Assembly: GCF_002289455.1 (NCBI RefSeq)
Contig: NZ_NTFS01000012.1
Location: forward strand, 1 to 36,868
Direction: 5' to 3'
DNA from: Brunnivagina elsteri CCALA 953
GTDB lineage: Bacteria; Cyanobacteriota; Cyanobacteriia; Cyanobacteriales; Nostocaceae
Length of the DNA: 36,868 bases
Position 1 is the stretch's first letter. Every line of letters begins with the position of its first letter. Under the pieces are notes generated by a model that was not told the origin of the DNA, ran no database searches, and saw only the letters and a list, made by a program, of their open reading frames with translations. The position numbers and the translations under genes are program-made. Of the stretch, positions 7,951 through 15,192 are shown one piece after another.

Positions 7951-9663
7951 TTACCACCCGTAATCTTCACGCATTTGTTCGTAGTCCAATACTTCCGGCA
8001 TCTCTGGCTCTGCTTGAGTTTCAATAGATACTGTTTCTTCTTTTTCCGGTTCAACAGATATCGGTTGTTTAGCTTTTTTAGCTTCAGCTTGTTCTACTTT
8101 TTGACGTTCTTTCTTGGTTTTCTTTGGAGTCGGGAAAATCTCACGTTCTCTCACTTCTGCCAAAATCGATCGATTACTCACAGCTTTCCCAGCTTCCCGC
8201 ACCTTACGACTAATAGCCTTTGCCTCATCTAAAGATAGTTCTTCAGTCTGTAAATCTTGAGCATCAGCACGGGCAAGAAATACCTCCTTGTCTCCTTCCG
8301 TGCGATAAATCATCATTGTTGTGATATCTCTAGGGTCATATCGCAACACAACACTTTCTCCTGCATACCCTGCTAGATACTCACCTCGGTACATGAGATT
8401 TTCAAATTGCAGATATCCCCCACGTTGGATTTGTCGCCGTGTTTGCTTCATTAAACAAATATCTAAATCCCGTTCGGAAAGTAAATCTGGCGCTGCTATT
8501 AACCCAGATTCCCAACGTTGGAACCTAGTTTGGTCGCCCATCCGTGCATCAAGTCGCTGGTTATAGTTATCAACTATGTAACGTACCAAATTCTGCTCTA
8601 ACTGCCGTAGTGTTAAGCAAGCTTCTTTTTCTGCTTCCTCCGGGCGTTCTTGTACATTTGACCCTGTATATCCAGGTAAAGTTGAGAATAACTCGGTATT
8701 AAAAGTTTTAAATGGACGCTCAACACTACCACCTTCTGATGGGCGATCGCGCAAATGACAAACAAACCCTAACTGCACCCCTATCTGTTGCAAATGGTTA
8801 GAACGAAAATCTTTACCCCCATCTGTATAAAGGTGTTGAGGCAAACCAGAAGTACCCCATTCCTCATGAAGTCCATATTCGGGACTATATTGCTTGGCTA
8901 AAATTGCATGACGCAACGCCAAAGCTACAACTTGAGAACTTGGTGCATCGTAGCCCAAGTTAATCCCCATAATGCAGCGTGAATAACTATCAATAACCGT
9001 TGTTAGCCAAGGACGACCGAGAAGTTTACCATGCTGGTCTACCAACAAAATATCCGCAGGGGTATGGTCGCATTGCCAAACTTGGTTGCTATGTTCTACT
9101 TGTAAATCTTTCCCATCACGGGTTTTAACTGATAACCGCGAACCACGCCAACCCGGACTACGAATACTTTTAGCTTGCTCAACCTTATCTATTAACGGTT
9201 GCAAAATCCGATAAACCGTCATGTGGGAAGGAGGCTTAACACCCAATTCGTCTGCCCTTGCCTTCGCTCTAATAAAAACCTGTTGGCGAGTCATTCTTTT
9301 GCCACCTTTATTACCCTCCTTGTAAGTTTTCAAAACAAACTCTTGCCAATTTTCATCAACTCGATGCTTTCCTTTATCGGCTCTTTGATTTTGTACTAGC
9401 CCAACCAAACCCTCTTGTTCCCACTTGTCAACCAGTCGTCTGATTGTACGTACCGACTTACCCAGCTTTTCTGCTGCTTCTTGGAGACGCTGAGTATATG
9501 TGGCACGGTCATTATTTTCTAAAAGGCTTTGAATTACCTTCATTTTCAGCAATGCTTCATCAGAAAGTTCGGAAACGATAACATTTGCTTCCGCAAGATT
9601 GTTATTCGCATCTACAGAGGTTGGCTTTGTTGTAAATGTTGTGGAAAACTCCGTATCCTGCAT
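7951..9663 (-). CDS. tnsB: TnsB, DDE transposase of the CAST
   Basis: This transposase (570 residues from the chosen ATG) matches ShCAST TnsB throughout. An N-terminal helix-turn-helix DNA-binding region (SVRTIRRLVDKWEQEGLVGL) is followed by a Mu/Tn7-type DDE core: QCDHT, YTDGGKDF and GGSVERPF, corresponding to D204, D286 and E320 when counted from a possible TTG start at 9678. The C-terminal tail, rich in Lys and Glu, ends in DYEQMREDYGW, the short hook that contacts TnsC in this family. The ATG at 9663 is preferred to the TTG five codons upstream. V-K elements lack TnsA, and none is seen here, so transposition is expected to produce cointegrates as well as simple inserts. The promoter overlaps a TnsB-type binding repeat. 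Confidence 0.95.
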   Translation of the reverse strand: MQDTEFSTTFTTKPTSVDANNNLAEANVIVSELSDEALLKMKVIQSLLENNDRATYTQRLQEAAEKLGKSVRTIRRLVDKWEQEGLVGLVQNQRADKGKHRVDENWQEFVLKTYKEGNKGGKRMTRQQVFIRAKARADELGVKPPSHMTVYRILQPLIDKVEQAKSIRSPGWRGSRLSVKTRDGKDLQVEHSNQVWQCDHTPADILLVDQHGKLLGRPWLTTVIDSYSRCIMGINLGYDAPSSQVVALALRHAILAKQYSPEYGLHEEWGTSGLPQHLYTDGGKDFRSNHLQQIGVQLGFVCHLRDRPSEGGSVERPFKTFNTELFSTLPGYTGSNVQERPEEAEKEACLTLRQLEQNLVRYIVDNYNQRLDARMGDQTRFQRWESGLIAAPDLLSERDLDICLMKQTRRQIQRGGYLQFENLMYRGEYLAGYAGESVVLRYDPRDITTMMIYRTEGDKEVFLARADAQDLQTEELSLDEAKAISRKVREAGKAVSNRSILAEVREREIFPTPKKTKKERQKVEQAEAKKAKQPISVEPEKEETVSIETQAEPEMPEVLDYEQMREDYGW

Positions 9664-9694
9664 ATAGTGTTTTATCAAAACATAGTTGTACTAT

Positions 9695-9722
9695 ACTATA
9701 TAATTGACAACTAATTTGTTAA
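9695..9722 (-). promoter_or_regulatory. Predicted tnsB promoter overlapping a TnsB-site repeat
   Basis: On the minus strand TTAACA (9722-9717) and TATAGT (9700-9695) are separated by 16 bp, and the tnsB ATG follows about 30 bp further on. The -35 element and spacer coincide with the innermost left-end repeat at 9705-9722, so TnsB bound there would block its own transcription. This is inferred from sequence only. Confidence 0.4.
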
Positions 9723-9939
9723 TTTTTGCAAAATCCTGATTTTTCCTGTGTTTTGGGAATTGACAATTAATCTGTGAAATATCTGGGAATTGACATATAT
9801 TCTGTTAAGTCGGGTACTGGTGATATGTCAGCATAAAATAGCAAAAGCCCTGCTATAATCCTTGCTATATCAGGGCTTTTACTATTGAGATAGTTGTGAC
9901 AATATTTTGTTAAAGTGACAAATAATTAGTTAATGTACA
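9705..9939. repeat. CAST left end: five TnsB-type repeats and terminal TGTACA
   Basis: Five similar 17-18-bp repeats of the form TGACA-N(5-7)-TNTGTTAA, all in one orientation, lie at 9705-9722, 9761-9778, 9791-9808, 9897-9913 and 9916-9933. The outermost runs straight into TGTACA (9934-9939). This is the architecture of V-K CAST left ends, where TnsB binds an array of short and long sites. Two outer repeats sit 19 bp apart and three inner ones are more widely spaced, with a hairpin in the 88-bp gap between the groups. Confidence 0.85.
9843..9880. terminator. Hairpin inside the CAST left end
   Basis: AAAAGCCCTG (9843-9852) and CAGGGCTTTT (9871-9880) form a perfect 10-bp stem around an 18-nt loop, with a T run on each strand. 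It has the form of a bidirectional intrinsic terminator and lies between the outer and inner TnsB repeats. It may stop transcription entering from the flanking chromosome towards tnsB. Confidence 0.55.
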
Positions 9940-9944
9940 TCTTT
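9940..9944. other. Presumed 5-bp target-site duplication (TCTTT)
   Basis: Tn7-like elements duplicate 5 bp of target. The five bases just outside the terminal TGTACA are TCTTT. The matching copy should flank the right end, which is outside the window, so this is predicted only from the boundary. Confidence 0.45.
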
Positions 9945-9947
9945 TGT

Positions 9948-9971
9948 GCATTTAAGTACAAATGCTTTTTT
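9948..9971 (+). terminator. Terminator-like hairpin abutting the CAST insertion site
   Basis: GCATTT (9948-9953) and AAATGC (9960-9965) form a 6-bp stem followed by six T residues, 9 bp outside the transposon end. V-K CASTs usually insert just downstream of tRNA genes, so this could be the original terminator of the interrupted unit. The stem is short and A/T-rich. Confidence 0.35.
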
Positions 9972-10009
9972 GAAAATTACGGTGAAAATTAAGCGATCGC
10001 ATTTTTCAT

Positions 10010-10065
10010 ACACTCGATAACATGAGTATTTTTGTTGAGTTTTAGCAAAATTAAATACTCAGTGT
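10010..10065. repeat. Imperfect inverted repeat next to the CAST
   Basis: ACACT (10010-10014) and GAGTATTT (10024-10031) pair with AAATACTC (10053-10060) and AGTGT (10061-10065). This gives an A/T-rich stem-loop of 56 bp. No coding sequence or known RNA family is recognised. Confidence 0.4.
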
Positions 10066-10150
10066 AGAAAAAGCCCTTGTCCATTTACTCGGTTGACCAT
10101 TTAAGCTGCTATCTCCTGTGAATATAAGTGGTAGCTTTGTATTTTTGTAG

Positions 10151-10178
10151 GTTGGGTGAAGGCTTTGCTTAACCCAAC
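10151..10178. repeat. Small dispersed palindrome
   Basis: GTTGGGT (10151-10157) pairs with ACCCAAC (10172-10178) across a 14-bp loop. The sequence type is common in intergenic DNA of Nostoc-like cyanobacteria. No function is apparent. Confidence 0.4.
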
Positions 10179-10203
10179 ATTCTTATCTATCTCCGAAAAA
10201 TAA

Positions 10204-10500
10204 TTGGGTGCGGCTCTTTTCATGATACGATTCTCATTCTGATATAAAACCTAAAGTCCATATGGTATAAGAATTATAAGTTCTAGAGATTCCAAAAGGA
10301 GGTTCGCTCAAAGTTCAAAAACAGAATCACATCTTTTTTGTAGTGTCGTATTACACTCTGGAATGGGGTTTTTGTGTTTGATTTTTGGTGATAGCTTAAT
10401 TTTAGCTTTCTAGGTCAGAAAACTAAAATCTAGATATAGATTGGGCTATGAGCTTGTAGTGCAAATGTAATATACGTCTTATGAGAAGAGCCGCACCCAA
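10204..10500. mobile_element. MITE with inverted repeats matching the insertion in cas12k
   Basis: The left end TTGGGTGCGGCTCTTTTCAT (10204-10223) and the right end (10481-10500) are inverted repeats matching at 19 of 20 positions. The 297-bp span has no open frame of useful length. The first 17 bases agree with the insertion-sequence end at 61-77 except for one transition, so both are probably moved by the same transposase. No clear direct target duplication is seen at the A/T-rich flanks. Confidence 0.7.
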
Positions 10501-10541
10501 ATTAATTATGCGTTGCCCAGAAAAGATGTCTAATAAACAAT

Positions 10542-10578
10542 GGTGGGTTACAGACTATCCTATCGTCCGTAACACACC
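10542..10578. repeat. Small dispersed hairpin repeat
   Basis: GGTGGGTTAC (10542-10551) pairs imperfectly with GTAACACACC (10569-10578) just downstream of the peroxidase gene. It may end that transcript on the minus strand, but there is no good T run. Confidence 0.3.
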
Positions 10579-10611
10579 CTATAAATTGGAGATTTTTTTA
10601 TTTGGAAGTCT

Positions 10612-12111
10612 CTAACCAGCTAATATGCATAATGCATGAATCGAAGGTTGGAAGAAATACTCTCCCCCAGTAGTTGTAACAAAATGCTTAATTGAAAGCG
10701 TATGTACTGGACAACCTCCTTGTGTGGGAAGTGGCATTTTAAATTCACCTGCGGGACTTTGAGCTATAATTGGGTCTTGCCCATCACCTTTTTCGGGAAA
10801 ATCAGGATTATTCACCCAGGATTGTTGCACAAACTCAAATTGCCGTTCGATATCGCTTTGATACGATAAAAACAATAAACCCCGATCTTGAGGATATTCA
10901 GTATCCGCACCATGAGGATAAAAACCTTCTATCTGTGGACGATAGGAAGAACCAAATTGAATTCCCCGTCGCAGCATCCGGTGAGTTTGGGTACGACTTT
11001 CTTCTCCTCCCTGATCGCGGGGATATGTTTTACGAATATGAGAAGCTCGCGGTACGATTTTCCCCTCCTCATCCTCGCCAAACTCAAAATTATTGATATT
11101 TTTATCATCGAGCAGAAATGGACAGCGTAAACCTGGGTCTTGTTGCGGTAACATTGCAGCATCTCTAGATTGTGCATCGCTTGATTCTAAAGGGGCACCA
11201 CTAGCGTAACGACCGACTATTTTTGCACCCATTAAGTCCTTAGAAATACCCAATTTCTCTGCCGTATGTTCGACAAACTTACGGAAAGCAGGTACATCCT
11301 GACGCAAACGACGAAATACAAGGTACGAACCATCAACTGTCCAAATCGGTCCCGAATGGCTGTTTTCTCCGGGATTGGGATTAGGACCATCATGTTCTGG
11401 ATCGGCTTCTGGAATTTGGCTTGGGTATCCTAAAACAAATTCACCAGCATGGAGTAAATCCTGTCCGGGAATACCTTGATCGGGGTTTTCAGGATTTGCT
11501 GGCTGTGTAAAATTGCGAATACCTGGTTGGGAAATCCCATCTTTGAAACCAAAATGCTCATGTCCAGGTTGATCGGCTCGATCCATCCCATCTTCTAAAA
11601 ACTCGATCTTGATACTAGGGTAGCTTTCCAAGATAGTCGCGTGACGCATAATGTACTTGCGGAGTTCAATTGGCGAATCGGAAGCAAAGATTAATAAAGC
11701 ATGAATATCTTTGCTTCCGAGCGGTTCAATCCAATTTTCTGGGGCACTAGTACCGACATCACCAATTTCATTTGCACGGGCTTTCATTCCCGCTTTAAAT
11801 GCTTCGGGAAAGCTATCAAGTTCATGTTGGGAAACATCCAAAGCTTGCAAACCACTATGGGTAAAAGCTAGATTCATCCATGTTGCTTGGACAGTACCCA
11901 GTTCTGTCCCACGTCGTTTTTTAGTTAATTTGAATAAATCCTTAAAAGCCTGTAATTCTTCAACTGTAGCGACTTCTGGTGTAATATCTTTTAACCATCT
12001 TTTCGCTTCGACAGTATCAGTAAATTTTAAAAACATAAAGGACTGGAAATCTTTACTAAAACCAGTGAGGATATTGCCTTGGATGTTTTTTACATTTATT
12101 TTGTATGTCAT
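10612..12111 (-). CDS. DyP-type heme peroxidase
   Basis: This 499-residue protein is a dye-decolourising peroxidase. The distal catalytic motif is GFKDG (residues 188-192, Asp 191), in GFKDGISQPG. The proximal heme ligand is in ASHIRKTYPRD, and the distal arginine segment is HRMLRRGIQFG. The early IQGNILTGF motif is also typical. It is longer than the 300-residue bacterial forms and fits the larger class that includes Anabaena AnaPX. These enzymes oxidise dyes and phenolics with hydrogen peroxide. No signal peptide is evident, so it is probably cytoplasmic. It is monocistronic and lies outside the CAST, 667 bp from its boundary. Confidence 0.93.
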   Translation of the reverse strand: MTYKINVKNIQGNILTGFSKDFQSFMFLKFTDTVEAKRWLKDITPEVATVEELQAFKDLFKLTKKRRGTELGTVQATWMNLAFTHSGLQALDVSQHELDSFPEAFKAGMKARANEIGDVGTSAPENWIEPLGSKDIHALLIFASDSPIELRKYIMRHATILESYPSIKIEFLEDGMDRADQPGHEHFGFKDGISQPGIRNFTQPANPENPDQGIPGQDLLHAGEFVLGYPSQIPEADPEHDGPNPNPGENSHSGPIWTVDGSYLVFRRLRQDVPAFRKFVEHTAEKLGISKDLMGAKIVGRYASGAPLESSDAQSRDAAMLPQQDPGLRCPFLLDDKNINNFEFGEDEEGKIVPRASHIRKTYPRDQGGEESRTQTHRMLRRGIQFGSSYRPQIEGFYPHGADTEYPQDRGLLFLSYQSDIERQFEFVQQSWVNNPDFPEKGDGQDPIIAQSPAGEFKMPLPTQGGCPVHTLSIKHFVTTTGGEYFFQPSIHALCILAG

Positions 12112-12184
12112 ATAGCTTTACCATTACTAACTATTCGGTAATAGATACAGCTAATTTTGACTTATGCAGTTGGGGTTGCTGAAT

Positions 12185-12329
12185 CAATTTAATCTGAAGA
12201 CGAATAAAAGAACCTCACCGTAATAACAGCACCTACCCTTACTAAGGGGAGGTTTATACCATTTTAATATGAAGATGCATAAAATAACCCCACCGTAATA
12301 ACAGCACCTACCCTTGGTAAGGGGAGGTT
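12185..12329. repeat. Two tandem copies of a 70-bp repeat (75-bp period)
   Basis: Copies at 12185-12254 and 12260-12329 share the core CACCGTAATAACAGCACCTA and a closing AAGGGGAGGTT. They differ at scattered positions. Each contains a CCCTT/AAGGGG stem. They lie in the 728-bp gap between the peroxidase and kinase genes, where no gene is seen. Confidence 0.75.
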
Positions 12330-12414
12330 GGAGGAATCGAAATAATGTGCAGCTTCACAAGTAATTGGTATTAGAGGGTTAAAATTATGTGTAGCCTTAC
12401 ATCATTTTAGTGTC

Positions 12415-12510
12415 AGGAACTTACAGAAAATAAAATATCCCAACTGTTGACTTATTCTATCAATTGTAACATTCGTGAGGGCAGGGAGACCCTGTCCCTA
12501 CAATTGGGGG
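12415..12510. repeat. Dispersed repeat, copy A
   Basis: This shares AGAAAATAAAATATCCCAACT, a TTCGTGAGGG motif, a GC-rich hairpin and a trailing ATTGGGG with the copy at 16974-17063. The hairpin here is CAGGG/CCCTG. It is non-coding, with no mobile-element ends visible. Confidence 0.6.
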
Positions 12511-12839
12511 AAAATTCACGATCGCATACAGCAGCTTGCTTCTTCAATTAAATATCTCGCGATCGCATAATTTACTATGTACAATCAAGTGTTTTTATTA
12601 ACCTCATCAAAAATATAATAGCGGCTTTTAGTCAATATAAATACTTAAAAAAAATAAATTAGGCTATAAAAAACACTAATTTTATGTGAATTATAAAGCT
12701 AAAAAAAGAAAAAAATCACAAAAACATCCATACATAAATAACCATAAAACTAAACAATCATAAAAAAATCGGCAAATTTGCAGTTCTATTTCCGAGTCAG
12801 AGCTATCATTAACATCTATACTGTCATCCTTACTGGAAG
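12511..12839. other. A/T-rich upstream region of the kinase gene
   Basis: This stretch has two GATCGC-type HIP1-related sites near 12521 and 12560, then about 230 bp of strongly A/T-rich DNA with many A tracts. No gene is seen. It presumably carries the promoter of the kinase-WD40 gene, but no single promoter stands out. Confidence 0.3.
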
Positions 12840-15011
12840 ATGCTCTGCTGCCTCAACCCAGATTGCCCCAATCCCATCAACCCTGACGGGAACCAATATT
12901 GCCAGAGTTGCAGCGCACCTCTGACTTATTTGCTTCGAGGTCATTATCGCGTCATAAAAGTACTTTCCGATGAGGGAGGATTTGGCAGAACCTACTTGGC
13001 AGAAGATGTTGATAAACTGAACGAACGCTGCGTTGTCAAGCAATTAGCACCAAAAGTCCAGGGAACTTGGGCTTTGAACAAAGCGATTGAACTGTTTAAG
13101 GAAGAAGCCAAACGTTTACAAGAACTAGGGAGACATTCACAAATTCCTACCCTATTGGCTTACTTTGAGCAAGATAGCTATCTTTACCTCGTCCAAGAAT
13201 ATATCGAGGGACAGAACTTGTTCAAAGAATTGCAACAGCGATCGCAATTTAACGAAGCGGATATTCGCGAGTTATTCATGTACGTACTGCCTGTTCTCAA
13301 CTTTATCCACGAACACGGAGTGATTCATCGCGATATTAAGCCCCAAAATATAATGCGTCGTGCTTATTATCAATATCGTAATTATCGGGGGACAAACCCA
13401 CCATCAAATCCACCATCAATTCCTAATTTACGCGAACCGACTTCGGGAATACCCGCACAAGGTGATATCGTCTTAATTGATTTTGGAGCTTCAAAACAAT
13501 TAACTGCCACAGTCCAAAGCAAACCAGGGACAACGATTGGTTCATTTGGCTACAGTCCAATTGAACAGATTAATGGTGGGGAAGCTTATCCAGCTAGTGA
13601 TTTATTTAGCCTAGGAGCCACATCTTTTCACTTACTTACCGGAGTATCACCATTTCAGTTATGGACAGAATACGGATACGGATGGGTTAATTCTTGGAGA
13701 CAACATTTAAAACAGCAAATTAGTCAAGAATTGGGAGAAGTTCTCGACAAAATGCTGAAAAAAGATATCAACCAACGTTATCAATCTGCTGAAGAAGTAC
13801 ATAGATATTTAAACTTAGGAGTAAATCTCGGAGGAACCCCATCAACAATGCCATCGCGGCAAATTCCCCTACCTTCCGTGTCTTTACATTCGGCAAATAA
13901 TAAGCAACCAGCATCATCAAAAAATAAACCAACCAAACCTAAATCAACAGTAAAATTTCTCGCATTACCGCTATTTATTCGTCAACCGACAAAGTTAATA
14001 AAGTCTGTGCTGGTGACAGTTGGAGTCTTGCTAGTCACTTTAGCTGCTACGCAAGTTTACGGGTATATGCGGTACAAAGTATTCCCAGTAGCACCAGTAT
14101 TTCTAATTAACAGTCTACAAAGTAGCACATTCCTAAAACAGACACTAGCGGGTCATTCCAGTTATGTCATGTCCATTGCGATCGCGCCAGATGGAAAGAC
14201 TTTAGCGAGTGCTAGTAGTGACAAAACTATTAAAATTTGGAATCTGGATACAGGTGATGAAATCCGTACTCTCAAAGGACACACTGAAGGAGTAGTCAAA
14301 GTTGCATTCAGTCAAGATGGCAGAATAATTGCTAGTGGTAGTAATGACAGAACTATTAAACTCTGGGACATTGCCAAAGGAGAAGAAATACGTACCCTAA
14401 AAGGTCATACTGATGGAGTTACAGATGTCACTTTTAGTCCAGATAAAAAAACCCTTGCCAGTAGCAGCAGCGACAAAACAGTAAAACTCTGGAACCTGAC
14501 AACAGGAGCAGAAATTCGCACCCTCAAAGGACATACTAGTAGAGTAACTTCAGTAGCCTTTAGTCCAGATGGTGAAGTAATTGCCGCAGGCAGCAACGAC
14601 AAAACCATCAAACTATGGAACACCTCAACTGGTGAAGAATTACGTACTCTCAAAGGTCACAATGACACCGTAACTCAAATCGCCTTCACCCCCGATGGCA
14701 ACACTCTTGCCAGTGGTAGCGCAGATAGAACTATCAAACTCTGGAATGTCGCAAACGGACAAGAATATCGAACCATCAAAGGTCATACCGATGCAGTTTG
14801 GTCAATTGCCTTCAGTTTCGACTCAACAATGCTTGCCAGCGCAGGGAGCGACAAAATGATTAAATTGTGGAATCCCTTCAATGGTGACGAAATTCGCACC
14901 CTCCAAGGACACGATAGTCGGATTTGGTCTGTTGCCTTTACTACCGATGGTAGAACCTTAGCTAGTAGTAGTGAAGACGGAACGGTGAAGATTTGGCGAA
15001 TGACACCATAG
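12840..15011 (+). CDS. Ser/Thr protein kinase fused to WD40 repeats
   Basis: This 723-residue protein starts with a four-cysteine zinc ribbon (C4 and C9, C21 and C24). A Hanks-type kinase domain follows: glycine loop GGFGRTYLAED at 46-56, Lys 67 in CVVKQL, catalytic loop HRDIKPQN at 163-170, and DFGASK at 214-219. A Pro/Tyr-rich insertion of about 35 residues lies between the catalytic loop and DFG. After a basic linker, a single membrane span at about 390-412 leads to seven WD40 repeats (about 435-723) of the form RTLKGH...ASGSxDxTIKLWN, a propeller. The propeller is likely across the membrane from the kinase, so this may sense an outside ligand or partner. The kinase-WD40 fusion is well known in Nostocales. 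All catalytic residues are present. Confidence 0.93.
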   Translation: MLCCLNPDCPNPINPDGNQYCQSCSAPLTYLLRGHYRVIKVLSDEGGFGRTYLAEDVDKLNERCVVKQLAPKVQGTWALNKAIELFKEEAKRLQELGRHSQIPTLLAYFEQDSYLYLVQEYIEGQNLFKELQQRSQFNEADIRELFMYVLPVLNFIHEHGVIHRDIKPQNIMRRAYYQYRNYRGTNPPSNPPSIPNLREPTSGIPAQGDIVLIDFGASKQLTATVQSKPGTTIGSFGYSPIEQINGGEAYPASDLFSLGATSFHLLTGVSPFQLWTEYGYGWVNSWRQHLKQQISQELGEVLDKMLKKDINQRYQSAEEVHRYLNLGVNLGGTPSTMPSRQIPLPSVSLHSANNKQPASSKNKPTKPKSTVKFLALPLFIRQPTKLIKSVLVTVGVLLVTLAATQVYGYMRYKVFPVAPVFLINSLQSSTFLKQTLAGHSSYVMSIAIAPDGKTLASASSDKTIKIWNLDTGDEIRTLKGHTEGVVKVAFSQDGRIIASGSNDRTIKLWDIAKGEEIRTLKGHTDGVTDVTFSPDKKTLASSSSDKTVKLWNLTTGAEIRTLKGHTSRVTSVAFSPDGEVIAAGSNDKTIKLWNTSTGEELRTLKGHNDTVTQIAFTPDGNTLASGSADRTIKLWNVANGQEYRTIKGHTDAVWSIAFSFDSTMLASAGSDKMIKLWNPFNGDEIRTLQGHDSRIWSVAFTTDGRTLASSSEDGTVKIWRMTP

Positions 15012-15020
15012 GAATAATCA

Positions 15021-15060
15021 CTAATTCGTAATTCCTGTTAAATTACAAATTATGAATTAG
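15021..15060. terminator. Bidirectional terminator-like hairpin between convergent genes
   Basis: A 13-bp arm (15021-15033) pairs with 15048-15060 at 12 of 13 positions. It lies between the kinase stop and the lnt stop, so it can serve both transcripts. The stem is A/T-rich and lacks a long T run. Confidence 0.45.
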
Positions 15061-15150
15061 TAATTATTCATCAATATACCTTCTCTCTTTCTTCTACTCT
15101 TCCTTGGCGTTTTGGCGTACTTGGCGGTTTACATCTATATTTTATTTATC

Positions 15151-15180
15151 TCACGCAGAGGCGCGGAGGCGCAGAGAGGA
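15151..15180. repeat. GC-rich CGCAGAGG-type dispersed repeat
   Basis: The sequence TCACGCAGAGGCGCGGAGG recurs in opposite orientation at 16857-16877, bracketing lnt. Related copies lie at 20533-20592, 21641-21664 and 29371-29411. This is a multi-copy intergenic repeat of Nostoc-like genomes. Confidence 0.65.
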
Positions 15181-15192
15181 ATACAAAACTTA

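Larger units (their letters stand above)
78..9939. mobile_element. Type V-K CRISPR-associated transposon (CAST), left part
   Basis: The gene order is that of cyanobacterial V-K CAST elements such as the Scytonema hofmannii (ShCAST) and Anabaena types: left end, tnsB, tnsC, tniQ, cargo, cvkR, cas12k. The outer boundary at 9939 is set by TGTACA, the terminal hexamer of these elements, preceded by repeated TGACA-type TnsB sites. The right end, tracrRNA and CRISPR array would lie downstream of cas12k, left of position 1, and are not in the window. Cargo inside the element is one three-gene operon plus a MITE-like repeat. The element continues beyond the insertion sequence at 1-77. Confidence 0.9.

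Noticed and set aside
10204-10500. Possible second CAST end outside the left end
   Set aside because: The inverted repeats start TTGGGTGCGG, have no TGTACA and no TnsB-type repeats, so this is a separate MITE.
12185-12329. Possible short CRISPR array (two 70-bp units)
   Set aside because: Two copies of a 70-bp unit with 5 bp between them and imperfect identity are a tandem duplication, not repeats with spacers.
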